From contig NC_087068.1 in assembly GCF_963678635.1 (NCBI RefSeq), positions 14,697,872 to 14,761,871 of the forward strand: 64,000 nucleotides of DNA, in the 5' to 3' direction. The notes below the pieces were generated by a model that made no database searches, had not been told where the DNA came from, and was given only the letters and a program-made list of their open reading frames with translations. A program made the translations under genes and the position numbers. Source of the stretch: Symsagittifera roscoffensis. Taxonomy: Eukaryota > Xenacoelomorpha > Acoela > Convolutidae. Positions 22,201 to 31,699 of the stretch are shown here, in pieces (within the stretch, counting starts at the first letter, position 1; each line of letters begins with the position of its first letter).

Positions 22201-25200
22201 TGACCGTCGGGAGGGAGTTCCTTGAAGACCAGCACAACGTAGTTTCTGCGAAGAGAATCTGTCTGGAAGGCGCCTCCGCTAATGGAGTCAAAAGGTCAGA
22301 AGGAGAGTTGACCGAGAAAGTAGACCTGTGAGAGTCCGGTGCCGGAGAGAACAAGGGAGTTGACGCCCCTAGGTCGTCTTTTTCTTGCACCACGCCTATA
22401 AATCTCCGATTTCCGTAAAACTGTGGGGGGCTTTCGGGTCTGTGGAGTCGCGCTGAACGTCTGTTCCGGAATACTGTCTACCATAATTGGATTGTCCTGT
22501 GATCCTTCGGTAGTATTCGCATCGTGGATGACAACAATCTCCCGTGGGTCGTTGTTCACTGTCCTTTCTGAGCTCAGTTGTAGGGACTCGGCAGGACCTG
22601 TAATACTTAAGCCCGGATTAGATTCGGTATAGGGATTTTGAGGTACGTTATTATTGGACACGTCATCAAAGTAATCCTCGATTATCCCGTCCCACGAATC
22701 TAGATTTAAGGAAGATGAACCTGAAGAGAATCTTGGAGAGTCTTGAATGGCTGTGCTCGCAGTCGGTGCGCTAGTCCCTGCTCTGGTGTTATCCGTTCTC
22801 GGGGTGCCTTGGCTCGAGTGACCAGCGGGTGTCGATCCAGCTTTCTTCGGTGGTGAGAGTTTCCTTTTCCCAGCTAAACTCGAATGAGTATTAAGATTAT
22901 GCCCAGTGGGTGTCTGATTCACTATTATCTTTTTGGGCCCTGGGAGTATTTTTCCTTTTATAGCCAGATCCGATTTACGTAAAACGTGACCGTTGTCGAC
23001 GAGAGTAACTGTGTGCTCTGAAGAATCGATGATATCCTTCTTAACCAGATTAAAATATCGGTCTCTATTTTTCCTGTTAGACACCTCTCTATATAAGTTA
23101 CCTCCCATTACTGCTTTTCTTTTTGCCAGTGGTTCTGAAGTTCGGATAGTGACGTCCGGGGCTGTGTGTAGGCTGAAAGTCCTAGCTAGAGGCATGTTTT
23201 CTTCTGGGTCCGACGTGCTGTCCTTTTCCTCGTCCAAATAGCCATCTTCTGCCCCGTCGTGTAGTTCCCAGTTAGTGGCCCGCTCTTTGGACAGTATAGC
23301 CTTCCCTTTATCTAAATGGTCAATATTGGACATAAGAATTTTCCACCTAGTGTTCGCTACTCTATTAAAATGCTTTTCAAACGGAGTACAGCCGATCCCA
23401 GTTTGTTTTGAGATTCTCAGATTCCAGATGATTTTCTCGATCGAATCGTTTAGAGATGGCTTGGGTACTTCGAATGACATTGCCAGAAATTTCGATTTAA
23501 TTGTGTACACTAGTCTTTCTACTAGCCCATTGGATCTGTGGTCTCCGACAGTGCAGTAAATAACTTCAATATTAAATTTATCGCAAAAGTTTTTGAAATC
23601 ATGTGATAAGAAGCATGACCCATGGTCGACTCTAATTTTTCTTGGGAATCCGTGGAGGTGACAGTAATCGTTTAGAAATGAAATTACGTTACTTGTAGAG
23701 GTGTTATTGACGATTTTGGCCGAAGGAAACTTAGTGTAACGGTCAATGCAAAGGAGAATGTATTTGTTGTTACCCCAGCACGCGTCCAACGGTCCCGCAA
23801 AATCCAAATTAATTTCTTCGTTCGCGAATGTCAACGTGGGGAGTTTCGAAATATTATGGGTGCCTAGTAACACTTTAATGTTCTTACCCGCTTTTAGACA
23901 TTAGCTACATGTTCTCCCGTGATGGTAAATTTCGCGGTAAATATGCGGCCACCTTAAATATTCGGCGAGGGATTTCATCCCAAACTACCCTGGGTGAGTC
24001 TCATGTAGCATCGAATTAAAAGTTCCCCTGATGGTAGCTGGGACGACAAGTTTATTGTCTAGAAATAGTAGCTCATCCTTCACGTGTAGGTCTTTGGTGT
24101 AGTTCTTCATGTAAGTCCCGTGTATGCCCATAGGTCGATTCCTCTTTATCGTCTCTATCAAATCACACAGCACCTTGTCTTCTTTAGTCATGATCTGAAG
24201 CAATTTCTTCGAACAGTAGTTTTCCGGGCGAATTGGGGAATTCGGTAAATTCAGGTCGGCCTTATATCTTCTTAAGAGGTCTGCGTGGTCGGGTGGAAGT
24301 CTGTCGTCTCTGAATTTGAGGGCGATATTATGTTCTTCGGGAATGATCAAAAGGGGTTCGTTCACTTTGTCCATTGGGAGTTCTAATTTTTTTTTTGCTA
24401 GATGGTATGAAGTGTCTGTTTAGTAGTTAGAAATGTAAAAGGACTTTGTCCGAAAAGATAATACTTTTAAAATTAAATTTAGAATTATCGACTGGTTGGC
24501 AATTTGTAGTTCAATTTTCTGTCTGAGAGTGATTATTGTGGCAAACTTTTATCGACTGAGCGATACAAGATATGATAGCAGCAATAATCTTGAGATTGAG
24601 TAAAGCTAAAGAGCTATTCAACCAATTCTGACCAATCACGTCGCTTGAATTTTCGTCTCCCGACGGGATTGTATTAACTCGTGAATTAGTATTTACAGCG
24701 ACCGCTGGTCTATCTACAGAATTTACAGTAACTATTTTAGAATTTTGTTTAGTCGATAAAATGTTCTGAATTTTGTCGATTGAAGCGACTACAAATTCAT
24801 CGTCATAATGTGAAATTGGAATGGCTTCGCCCGAAGGAAGTCTAGATAAAAGGTCAGTAAAGCCCATGTCCTTTCCTGGTAAATGTGAAATTTTAAAATT
24901 GAATGGTAAAAGTCTGTTTTCCCAACGGATCAATCGGCTATGCATCGTTTTGTTTCCATGATTTGCCAAAAGTGCTGATAGTAATGCTTTGTGATCAGTT
25001 ACTATTTAGAATTCTGTTCCGTACAGGTAGTTTCTGAAATGTTCTGTAGCCCATACGACTCCCAGCAACTCTAATTCGTTGGTAGAAAATTTCATTTCAT
25101 GGTTGTTTAAAATCTGGATCGTCCTGTAATTGTTCTAGGGTTGCCCCTAGTCCGCTATGTGAAGCGTCCGTTTTCAGTCTTGTCTTCTCTTTTATATCGA

Positions 25201-28200
25201 AATGGCTGTTTTCGGCAATATTTACAATTTCCGTTTTTAACTTCTCAAACGCTATTGAATGGCTGATATCCCATTTGTATAACGACTTTTTGTTTAGAAG
25301 AGGTCGAAGAGGGGAGCTGAACGTCGATAAGTTAGGGACAAATTTTACATATTGGTTTATCGAGCCGAAAAATGAACGAAGTTCAGAAATATTCTTCGGG
25401 GTTGGCAAATTTTTTATTGTGTCGGCTTTACCGACCAACGGTCGTACTCCATCGCCTGAGATCTTGAAGCCAAGCCATTTGATGTCAGATTTAAAAAATG
25501 CGCATTTCCCCCATTTAACTGCCATGTTGTTCTTATCTAATATTAATAAAATTTTGTACACTATTGATTTGTGTTCTTCCAGGGATCCACGCGAGGCTAC
25601 CAGTATGTCGTCTATGTAACAATTTGTAAACGGGATATTTTTCAACAGTGAGTCCATGACCCGTTGGAATTCGTTGGGCATGTCTCCCAATCCGTAAAAT
25701 CCCGTTAGAAATCGATACGTTCCGGTCGTTTCGCCGCATACTATGCTAAAATTGCACTGTTTACATGTTTGATCGCATAGTTTAAGTTGGCTATAGGCGT
25801 TTTCAGGTCTAAATTACTAAACCACATTCGCCCGTTGGATTTTTCTGAAATTTGGAGCGCCACGTTACCGATCAGTTCATGGATATTCGGCATTTTATAC
25901 TTATTTTTAAAAATTTGATCATTTAAAAGCTTAGAGTCAAGTGCCAGTTTTATTGAAGTATCCTTTTTCCAAGTGATTACAATTGGGCTGATAAAGCAAT
26001 CTTCGTCGCATTTCTCTAATTTTATTATGTGACCTTCTTTTTCCATTCTTTTTAACTCTTCGTTCACTCCCGCGAGTAAGTGGAGTGGAACTCTTCTCCC
26101 TTTGGTTTGTAATGGTTTAAAAGGTGTGTGAAAATGGGTTACCTTTCGATCGTTAGGTATTTTCTCCACTCTAGTGAATAAGTTTTTGAACTCGTTAAAA
26201 ATTTTGTCTGATAAAGAAGGTAAGTTTTTGTACTCACTCTCGAGTGTGGGTTGATTGACCATGCAGATTGGTTGGGGGCATTTCCTCTGCGTTATTTCAA
26301 TGCCCAGTTTGGGTAAATTGTCGTTCCCCAATTTGTTTCGCTCGTGTCCGCCGGTTATGAAGAATGGGGTTTCTTCACTGATCCACCCATTGGACTGTGT
26401 TCTGACTATTATTTTCCCCAAAATATTGATCGTATCATTGGTGAGTCCGCATCATAGGTTTTTTATTCTTTTCTCCATTGGGTGTATCTTGAGGTTCGGG
26501 TATCTTAGTTTAATTTCGTGTAGTACCTTCTGTTTTAAAAAACTTACAGGGCTTGCTGAATCTACAGGTATGTTCATATTTAAAATCATTTCCCAGCCGA
26601 TGTCTAGGTTCAGGAGTTTTTTTGTTTCGAGACCATTATTGTCGTAAATAGTTCTGACGCTCAACACCGAGAAATCGTCATCGTCGCTCTGTCAGTACTC
26701 ATTCCACGCATTTATAACGTCGCACAATTCTTTTTCTTCCATCCACGAGTTTTCCGGAGGTGTGTATGTACAATTCTCAGTATTTACGTAATTATCTGAT
26801 ACAGTATTTACAGTTGGTCTCTTATTGCGTGATTTACATAATTTGGCGAAGTGTCCCTTATAATTATAAATTTTACAGGTTATGCCCTTCGCTGGGCAAA
26901 CGTTTAAGTGCCCTTTCGTAAATGTATTTCCGCATTTCATGCACGAGTCACTCCTTTCGATGTTTAAACTTGGTTCCTTTTTGATATGATTGTGGTTAAT
27001 AAAAGATTTAAAAGTTGTCCCGTTGGGCGATGACCGTGACATATTTGTCAGTTTCTGGTGGTTAAAATATCCCTTTTCGTCGATTAGGGCTTGGTTAAGT
27101 GCTTTCGACGGGCTTATGGTAGCTGAAAGTAGCTTCCTCTGGGTGTCTGTGTTCTTCATATTGCAAATGAAGATATCCCTTATCCATTCCGCCTCGTCAG
27201 ATTCCTTGATGTTGCACGTGCTGGCTAGGTCCGTCAGTGCTCCCCAGAATTGTTCGTACGACTCACGATCTTTTTGCTTTCGATTTAGTAGTTTATATTT
27301 TTCGAACGTAGTGTTGGGCGGTTTGTTAAATGCTGCGTCTAATTGAGTCCAGAACTCAGAGAACGATATTTCTAGAATCTTGACTCTCGGGTTCTTTTGT
27401 GTAAAAACTCTTTTTCCTTCGCTCCCTAGGGCTAGAAATAAAATTGATCGCAATTTCTTGTCCGCCTCCGTTCGTCTCATTCCATTAAATTTCCTCTCCT
27501 CTTCGTTGATCCGTTTCTCTTCTGCGGATTCATACTGTTTCATTGTGTTTTTGTTCCTGCTCTCTCTGTTGGCTTTTTCCGCGTCCGACTCGCTGCCTGT
27601 TGCTTGTTCCAAAATTGGAATTTGCGTCTCCGGTATCTCTGGTCCATGTAGGCTCTCTAAATTCAGATTTTCTTTCGCAATGATCGCCAATTGAAATTGG
27701 TCGCTCCATTGGGTCCAGGCATGCGGTGGCTCTAGAGTGCGATTAGGCCAAAAGGGGGGAATTCCACGCACGTTCGAATCAATTGACTGCGCAATAATAA
27801 ACTATTCTAATTCTATAGTTCTATATGTACAAAAGCTTAAAGGTTAAAACGTTAAAAGGAAGTAGTTGAATTAAGAACGTTAAAAAGGACAACTGAACTT
27901 CCGTTCATATCGACCGATGGTCGTAACTAAACTGGTATTAATTAAAATACCGAAGGTCATTATAAGATACTAAAAACAAATCACAACAGTATATGTTGGA
28001 GCAAAAACACACACGGTCAATGTTGGTTGTATAAAATATTTTCGCCACCATAAAAATTATTCTTTATTCAAACATACGGAATATAGTGAGCTATGGCGTA
28101 CTATTATTCTTTTCGGATCATGTTAACTATTTCCCCCCTATTGCAATAGGGGGGAAATAGTTATTAACAAGGTTAAGATGAAATTTATTGAAATTAAATT

Positions 28201-29358
28201 CAACCAATAGGAATGCAAAATAAAATAACGTCAACCAATAGGAATGCGACAGAACACATTTCTGAGAAATACAAAACCAATCCAGTTGAGCATAAATGAA
28301 CTTTAAAATGAAATGTGTTATTATAGGGGGGTGGGGGTGTTTCTGCCTCGTTTCGGTTCTGAGGTGGATCGTTTTTGGGTAGCTGGCCGATTGACAACAT
28401 TTCATTTCATACGTAATTTAACCGTAATTATAAGAAATTACAAGTCAACAAAGAATATCGAATTGACATAAATTTCGGCAATTAAAAGCAGAATTCAGTG
28501 TCATAAAATAAGAAAAATGAAAACATTAAAGTCAACTTTAAAATGGCGCCTGAACAAGTTGTGAACTTTGTTTAGATCTTTCAGTTTTTTGTCTTTTTTC
28601 ACACACTGTTCTTCGTTCACCAGAAAATTCAATAGTTACGCCCTTGGTTTTTTCTCGCTAAGAATTCTAGCGAGAACAGGGGGGGGGGGGAGATTCTTTA
28701 CAAGGTACTATAGGGGGGAAATAGTTAACCTGATCCTTCTTTTCCTTCGAGGTATATTGGGGGGCCATTATGAACTTCAAAGACAGCTACTTCAAAGACA
28801 ACCGTCTCATTTTTTCCTGATCAAGTCCTCAATGTTTTTTTTCTGATCAAGTTTTCTGATCAAATTCCGAACTATAACACCCTTTTAACACCCGTTTCGA
28901 CATCAAGTTTTGGTAGATTAATTGTGAAATTAATCTACGTATTTTTTTCAGCATGTATTTATTTGGGGACCAAATCAGTCGGGTACACACAGGCTAAACT
29001 CATTCTTCACGCAACTAACTGCTCGTCTCAACTCCCATTGGACGAGACAATTGACCAATTATATCTCAACCAGAAAGAGTTCGGAGCTTACACTCTGGCA
29101 AGCAGTACTGATGATTTAAACTTCATTCAAAACTCAGTGTTCCGACTATCTTATGCATGGTACGGAATGCTAGGAGCCTTCACCACGATAACCGTGGGCT
29201 ATTTCGCTAGTTTGATAGTTCGGGCTGTGAACAAAAAAGCAAGACAGAATGTTCCGAGAGCAAGTCTATTATTTAATTTCAGAGATATTTTTGAGAGCGG
29301 AGAAAAGCAAGAGTTCTGTTTGGATTTCACCAACAGTCTGAACCAAACAAACATATAA
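18979..29358 (+). CDS. Sodium-coupled solute transporter, SLC5A family, four exons
   Basis: Exons 18979-19270, 19572-19719, 20387-21375 and 28952-29358 have GT-AG borders and join in frame to 1836 nt (611 aa plus TAA), the normal length for SLC5A5/6/8/12-type symporters. These plasma-membrane proteins use the sodium gradient to import anions such as monocarboxylates, iodide or vitamins. Family landmarks: GTPSEIYMNG in TM2, YSPALALNAVTGL, GGIKAIIWTDAVQ, DPRVRH, NQALVQRYV (family NQ.QVQRY), CDPLKAG, PDQ-LPYFVLD, PGFGGLFVSC-FSGSLSSIS and INALA-like VNALAGLV. About 13 hydrophobic segments. The N-terminus is extended and Ser/Thr-rich. Intron 3 holds an antisense LTR retrotransposon. The substrate cannot be told from sequence. 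Confidence 0.93.
19572..19719 (+). CDS. SLC5A-type gene exon 2
   Basis: Acceptor TTTTCAG; donor AATAG|GTAGAA. Encodes TPSEIYMNG and FIPVFRK, ending in YLRN. Confidence 0.88.
19827..20165. mobile_element. hAT-like MITE, copy 1 (3' end missing), in SLC5A intron 2
   Basis: It starts CAGGGGCGGATTTAG followed by a G run, then CAGGGATTCGACCCCCTGC, AAAGGGTCCCTCC and TACTATTTTGAGATATCCAT. It aligns along its length with copies at 36070 and 49516. The terminal CTG...GCCCCTG end is not seen here, so the right end is approximate. CAGGGGCGGA termini are typical of hAT-superfamily non-autonomous elements. Confidence 0.75.
20387..21375 (+). CDS. SLC5A-type gene exon 3
   Basis: Acceptor TTTTTTAAG; donor CTGG|GTAAAT. 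Large exon with most transmembrane segments and the family signature region. Confidence 0.92.
21487..21691 (-). repeat. 3' LTR of the 6.5-kb Ty3/gypsy element
   Basis: On the minus strand it begins TGTTGTGATTTG and ends near GAATAGTTTCTTA. It matches 27795-27988 apart from a couple of substitutions and one ~10-bp indel near 21530. It contains CGACC-GAT-GGTCG at 21614-21626. Confidence 0.92.
21692..21706 (-). promoter_or_regulatory. Polypurine tract
   Basis: On the minus strand CCCGGTGGGAAA directly precedes the 3' LTR; a G/A-rich tract at this place primes plus-strand DNA synthesis in LTR elements. Confidence 0.6.
22025..22393 (-). pseudogene. C-terminal tail frame of the pol extension
   Basis: A Ser/Thr/Pro-rich frame overlapping the end of the integrase frame in another phase and ending LDEFEDQFL. 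The related fragment at 11362 ends in a similar acidic LEEFDAEYI-type tail in one frame, which suggests this is the genuine C-terminus and that a frameshift separates it from the upstream frame. Confidence 0.5.
22296..24374 (-). pseudogene. Integrase and post-integrase extension (two in-frame stops)
   Basis: One frame from about 24374 to 22296, interrupted by TAG at 23987-23985 and TAA at 23903-23901. It holds the zinc-binding domain (HETH...C...C; the TAA falls between its two Cys positions) and the core with LDFAGPLDA, RVDHGSCF and GLVERLV, giving the D, D and E residues. These insert cDNA into the host genome. After the core comes a ~300-residue Ser/Thr/Lys-rich extension instead of a chromodomain. 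In the family the TAG position (HPG-stop-FG) is normally Gln. Confidence 0.85.
24511..25096 (-). pseudogene. RNase H C-terminal half and spacer
   Basis: NELELLGVVWATEHF and VTDHKALLSAL, then SRLIRWENRL and HLPGKD: the usual RNase H landmarks. A TAA at 25008-25006 interrupts it and a frameshift near 25100 separates it from RT. A ~110-residue spacer before the integrase ends with a hydrophobic stretch. Confidence 0.8.
25097..26451 (-). pseudogene. Reverse transcriptase and start of RNase H (one frameshift)
   Basis: Frame 1 (26421-25741) carries the end of the protease, then KGRRVPLHL, SPIVITWKKD, LALDSKLLN and FSNLDLK. After a one-base shift near 25760 frame 2 carries GFYGLGDMP, NCYIDDILVASR with the YxDD active site, KWLGFKISGDGV, LRSFFGSINQY and the first RNase H motif (LKTDASHSGLGA). 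Copies element RNA into DNA. Frameshift makes it non-functional as it stands. Confidence 0.88.
26452..26691 (-). pseudogene. Aspartic protease region
   Basis: Same frame as gag, separated by TGA at 26694-26692, and same frame as RT, separated by TGA at 26454-26452. The active-site motif is VDSASPVSFL, where the family has D-S/T-G; the Gly is replaced by Ala. Confidence 0.7.
26692..27771 (-). CDS. Gag-like protein with two zinc knuckles
   Basis: About 359 codons open from position 27771; no ATG lies near the 5' end, so the true start is unclear. A Glu/Lys-rich helical region and LLNRKQKDRESYEQFWGAL belong to the gag core of Ty3/gypsy elements. The C-terminal part has CMKCGNTFTKGHLNVC (C-x2-C-x7-H-x3-C) and a second knuckle CKIYNYKGHFAKLC, where the second Cys is Tyr. 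Packages element RNA into particles. Confidence 0.8.
   Translation of the reverse strand: MRGIPPFWPNRTLEPPHAWTQWSDQFQLAIIAKENLNLESLHGPEIPETQIPILEQATGSESDAEKANRESRNKNTMKQYESAEEKRINEEERKFNGMRRTEADKKLRSILFLALGSEGKRVFTQKNPRVKILEISFSEFWTQLDAAFNKPPNTTFEKYKLLNRKQKDRESYEQFWGALTDLASTCNIKESDEAEWIRDIFICNMKNTDTQRKLLSATISPSKALNQALIDEKGYFNHQKLTNMSRSSPNGTTFKSFINHNHIKKEPSLNIERSDSCMKCGNTFTKGHLNVCPAKGITCKIYNYKGHFAKLCKSRNKRPTVNTVSDNYVNTENCTYTPPENSWMEEKELCDVINAWNEY
27772..27794 (-). promoter_or_regulatory. Candidate (degenerate) primer-binding site
   Basis: Immediately after the 5' LTR on the minus strand lies TTGCGCAGTCAATT followed by GATTCGAAC. GATTCGAAC is the complement of a tRNA T-loop (GTTCGAATC), placed about 14 nt from the LTR, close to where it would sit in a full tRNA 3'-end match. 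The TGG that should start such a site is absent. Confidence 0.35.
27795..27988 (-). repeat. 5' LTR of the 6.5-kb Ty3/gypsy element
   Basis: 194-bp partner of 21487-21691; CGACC-GAT-GGTCG at 27911-27923. Confidence 0.92.
28124..28163. repeat. Perfect 40-bp palindrome
   Basis: AACTATTTCCCCCCTA, then TTGCAA, then the exact complement of the arm; the centre is itself palindromic, so the whole 40 bp is self-complementary with no spacer. The half TAGGGGGGAAATAGTTAAC recurs at about 28712-28731, and related TTGTTAACTACCCC phrases occur near 2818 and 2867. Confidence 0.9.
28334..28690 (+). repeat. Dispersed repeat family X, copy 1
   Basis: Phrases CTGCCTCGTTT, GAAATTACAAGTCAACAAAG, AAAAGCAGAATTCA(G/A)TGTCATAAAA and GCGCCTGAACAA are shared in order with 42183-42425 and, reversed, with 63270-63900. 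Located in SLC5A intron 3. It ends near a CTCGCTAAGAATTCTAGCGAG hairpin and a run of 12 or more G. Confidence 0.8.
28952..29358 (+). CDS. SLC5A-type gene exon 4 (last)
   Basis: Acceptor TTTTTTTCAG, phase 1, TAA at 29356-29358. Encodes the extracellular loop (NCSSQLPLDET), the last TM segment (MLGAFTTITVGYFASLIV) and a short cytoplasmic tail. Confidence 0.9.
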
Positions 29359-29409
29359 ATTTAACATTACTCCTAGCGTTGTTTTACTTCACTTTTCAGT
29401 ATAAACATC

Positions 29410-29415
29410 AATAAA
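29410..29415 (+). terminator. Poly(A) signal of the SLC5A-type gene
   Basis: AATAAA 52 nt after the stop codon. Confidence 0.6.
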
Positions 29416-29902
29416 TCGAATTGAATAATCATTATACTTAAAGTTCTATGGAAAAATTAGCGAAACTTGAGCTTTGACCCTGTACATGATCCTTCAAGAA
29501 TAATTTTGGATGTTAAAATCTTTTGCACTCTTCAATCAGCGATTTTAGCTTCTGATTAGCAAAAAAAACTACGACGAAGTTGGAAATTAAATTTATGTAA
29601 CAATGCACAATTATTATTATTAACAGTTTGCTTGCACAATTGTATATTGAAATTAATTTGTAAATGATAAAACTCCATACTAGCTACACAGATGATATGA
29701 TATCCCACGCCAATTGAAAAACTATTTATGATTGTTATTGTTCTGATTTTTCAAGAAACTGAGAGAAAACTTACGCTCATGGTAGTTTTTCTTACATATA
29801 AACTCTTGTTTAGGACGTTCTGATTTTTGAAGAAAATGACAAAAATACGCTCGGGTTATTTTTTTTCATATAATTTTTTTTAATTGAAACGGAATTTTCC
29901 TT

Positions 29903-30196
29903 TTGCATCTGGAAGATAGTTACATTTATGAAGTCCGGGGAAATTTTCGAGGACGCCCATATCCTCGAGGTCAACAAAATACACGAGGTCAGTCCCAACA
30001 ACAACAAAGGAACCAATATTCCAACACTCAAAAGCAATGCTACAAATGTGGTAACCTGTTTGGACAAAACCATTTACAAACATGTCCCGCAAAGGATAAA
30101 ATTTGTTCTAAATGCGCCAAACGGGGTCATTTTGCTAAAGTGTGTCGCTCAGGAAATGTTAATTATTTGGGAGATCGTAACAACGAAGAAGAATAG
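29903..30196 (+). pseudogene. Gag C-terminus with two intact zinc knuckles
   Basis: An Arg/Gly/Gln-rich stretch (RGNFRGRPYPRGQ) precedes CYKCGNLFGQNHLQTC (C-x2-C-x7-H-x3-C) and CSKCAKRGHFAKVC (C-x2-C-x4-H-x4-C). The start is truncated. Ends at TAG 30194-30196, with the frame continuing towards the protease. Confidence 0.75.
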
Positions 30197-30852
30197 AACG
30201 AAATCGAATCAGAAATTTACGAAACCGAACTCGATCCAGTCGCGTTTGCCGACTTTACGTCAAAAAACGGTTGGGAGGAGTACCACGTAGATAAATTTTC
30301 AGTAATGGCAATATCAGAAGCATTTGAAATAAAACAAGCGACAACTTTGTCAGAAGATGATTTAAATGGACACATCATTAAACTGAAGACAAAAACAGAA
30401 GATTTATTTGCCATCGCTGACTCCGGGAGTCCAATGTCGTTCCTGTAAAAAAAAGATCCAATGTCGAAAAAAAAGTCCAATGTCGTTCATACAGGTTACA
30501 AGAAAATGACAACTCCGTAATGCTGAAACAAATTCCTCCGGACGACACGGCTCGGAACTTAGCTTGATACAATGGTGAAACGATTGTCTCAAAGGGGAGG
30601 CTGATAGTTATGATTGAAACAGGAGGCTGGAAAATAAAAGCTGCTCCATTCATCATTGTCGATAACCAAAAAGTAAACATCATAGGGAGAAACATCCTCC
30701 TACAACTCGGAATAAGATTAATACAGGAAAAACTAAAACAAGAAAACGTACTGAATATACGTGAACAGGAACAATCAAACCCAGAAATCATTCGTGTTTC
30801 AAATTCGTGTTGGAAAATCAAACAATCACGTAATGAGAAATCAATTCAATAA
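30197..30852 (+). pseudogene. Protease region, broken
   Basis: The frame after gag reaches AIADSGSPMSFL with the D-S-G active site, then a stop at 30447. A small local duplication (CCAATGTCG...AAAAAAA) surrounds the break at 30430-30485. The C-terminal protease part reappears in another frame (VNIIGRNILLQLGI, 30610-30852). Confidence 0.65.
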
Positions 30853-31130
30853 CGAAATTATTCCGGTACAACAGAAAGGACGCCGTGTCCCGGTGCACCT
30901 ACAAGATCGAGTAGAAAAAGAACTCAACAAGCTCATGGATCAAAAACACATAATAAAACTGGATAAATGTTCCGATGGACAATTCATAAGTCCAATTGTG
31001 ATTACAGTAAAAAAAGATCAGACGGTGAAATTAGCGTTGGACTCAAACAAGATCAATAAATTTATTCATAAAATAAATACCAAATGCCTAATATTGGTTT
31101 ACTGTTAGACAACATAGCTCAGGTACTTAA
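30853..31130 (+). pseudogene. RT N-terminal fragment; catalytic core deleted
   Basis: KGRRVPVHLQ, KHIIKLDKC, SPIVITVKKD and LALDSNK are the RT fingers region. The sequence then passes through a frameshift (MPNIGLLLDN) straight into the RNase H start; the palm with the YxDD motif is missing. Confidence 0.75.
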
Positions 31131-31163
31131 ATCAAACGCTAATCAACAAACTCTATACTGGGT

Positions 31164-31620
31164 TTGCGATACGCGTATTCACAACATTTAGAAACACGTA
31201 TAGTAACTGATGCTTCTACATCAGGTTTAGGGGCTTCACTAGAACACTATTCACCAGAAGGTTGGGTGGCAATTGCTTATGCTTCAAGATTTTTAAATTC
31301 CCTCGAGGAAAAGTACTCAGTCAACGAACTAGAATTACTCGGTGTAGTGTGAGCAATTGAACACTACGAATATTATCTGTACGGAAAACATTTCACCGTC
31401 ATCACAGACCACCAAGCTTTAATCAGCGCTTTAAACGCAAGCGAAAGATCAAAAACAAGTCAAAGTAGATTAACCAGATGGATTGATCGACCAATCCCAT
31501 TTCACTTCGATAGCAAACACTTAGCCGGTAACAAGACGGGACTAATTGACTATATGTTACGAAATCCGGTTGGATTGGCAATACCCCCAAGCGAGTACGA
31601 TGAGGAATTTGTTGTTGCAT
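31164..31620 (+). pseudogene. RNase H with TGA at a conserved Trp
   Basis: VTDASTSGLGA, AIAYASRFLN, NELELLGVV, then TGA at 31350-31352, then AIEHYEYYLYGKHF and TDHQALISAL, ending DEEFVVA. The family and the sister element have Trp where the TGA stands. Confidence 0.75.
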
Positions 31621-31699
31621 AAATTAATACATTCATAAATAAGTTGGAGGTGATTGACAACGTCATTCTTAATGAGCTAGCCAATCAAAATCTTGCACC

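Larger units (their letters stand above)
21487..27988 (-). mobile_element. Ty3/gypsy LTR retrotransposon, structurally complete, coding-defective
   Basis: Two near-identical direct repeats (205 and 194 bp) bound a minus-strand gag-pol. The element is flanked by GTATA at 21482-21486 and 27989-27993, a 5-bp target-site duplication. Order on the minus strand: 5' LTR, gag with zinc knuckles, protease, RT, RNase H, integrase, long extension, purine tract, 3' LTR. It sits antisense in intron 3 of the SLC5A-type gene. Relationship to larvacean Tor-type gypsy elements is my inference from the pol phrases (KGRRVPLHL, FAGPLDA, EEHNIALKF). Confidence 0.92.

Noticed and set aside
28124-28163. Transcription terminator
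   Set aside because: A GC-rich stem alone is not a terminator in an animal genome and no gene ends here.
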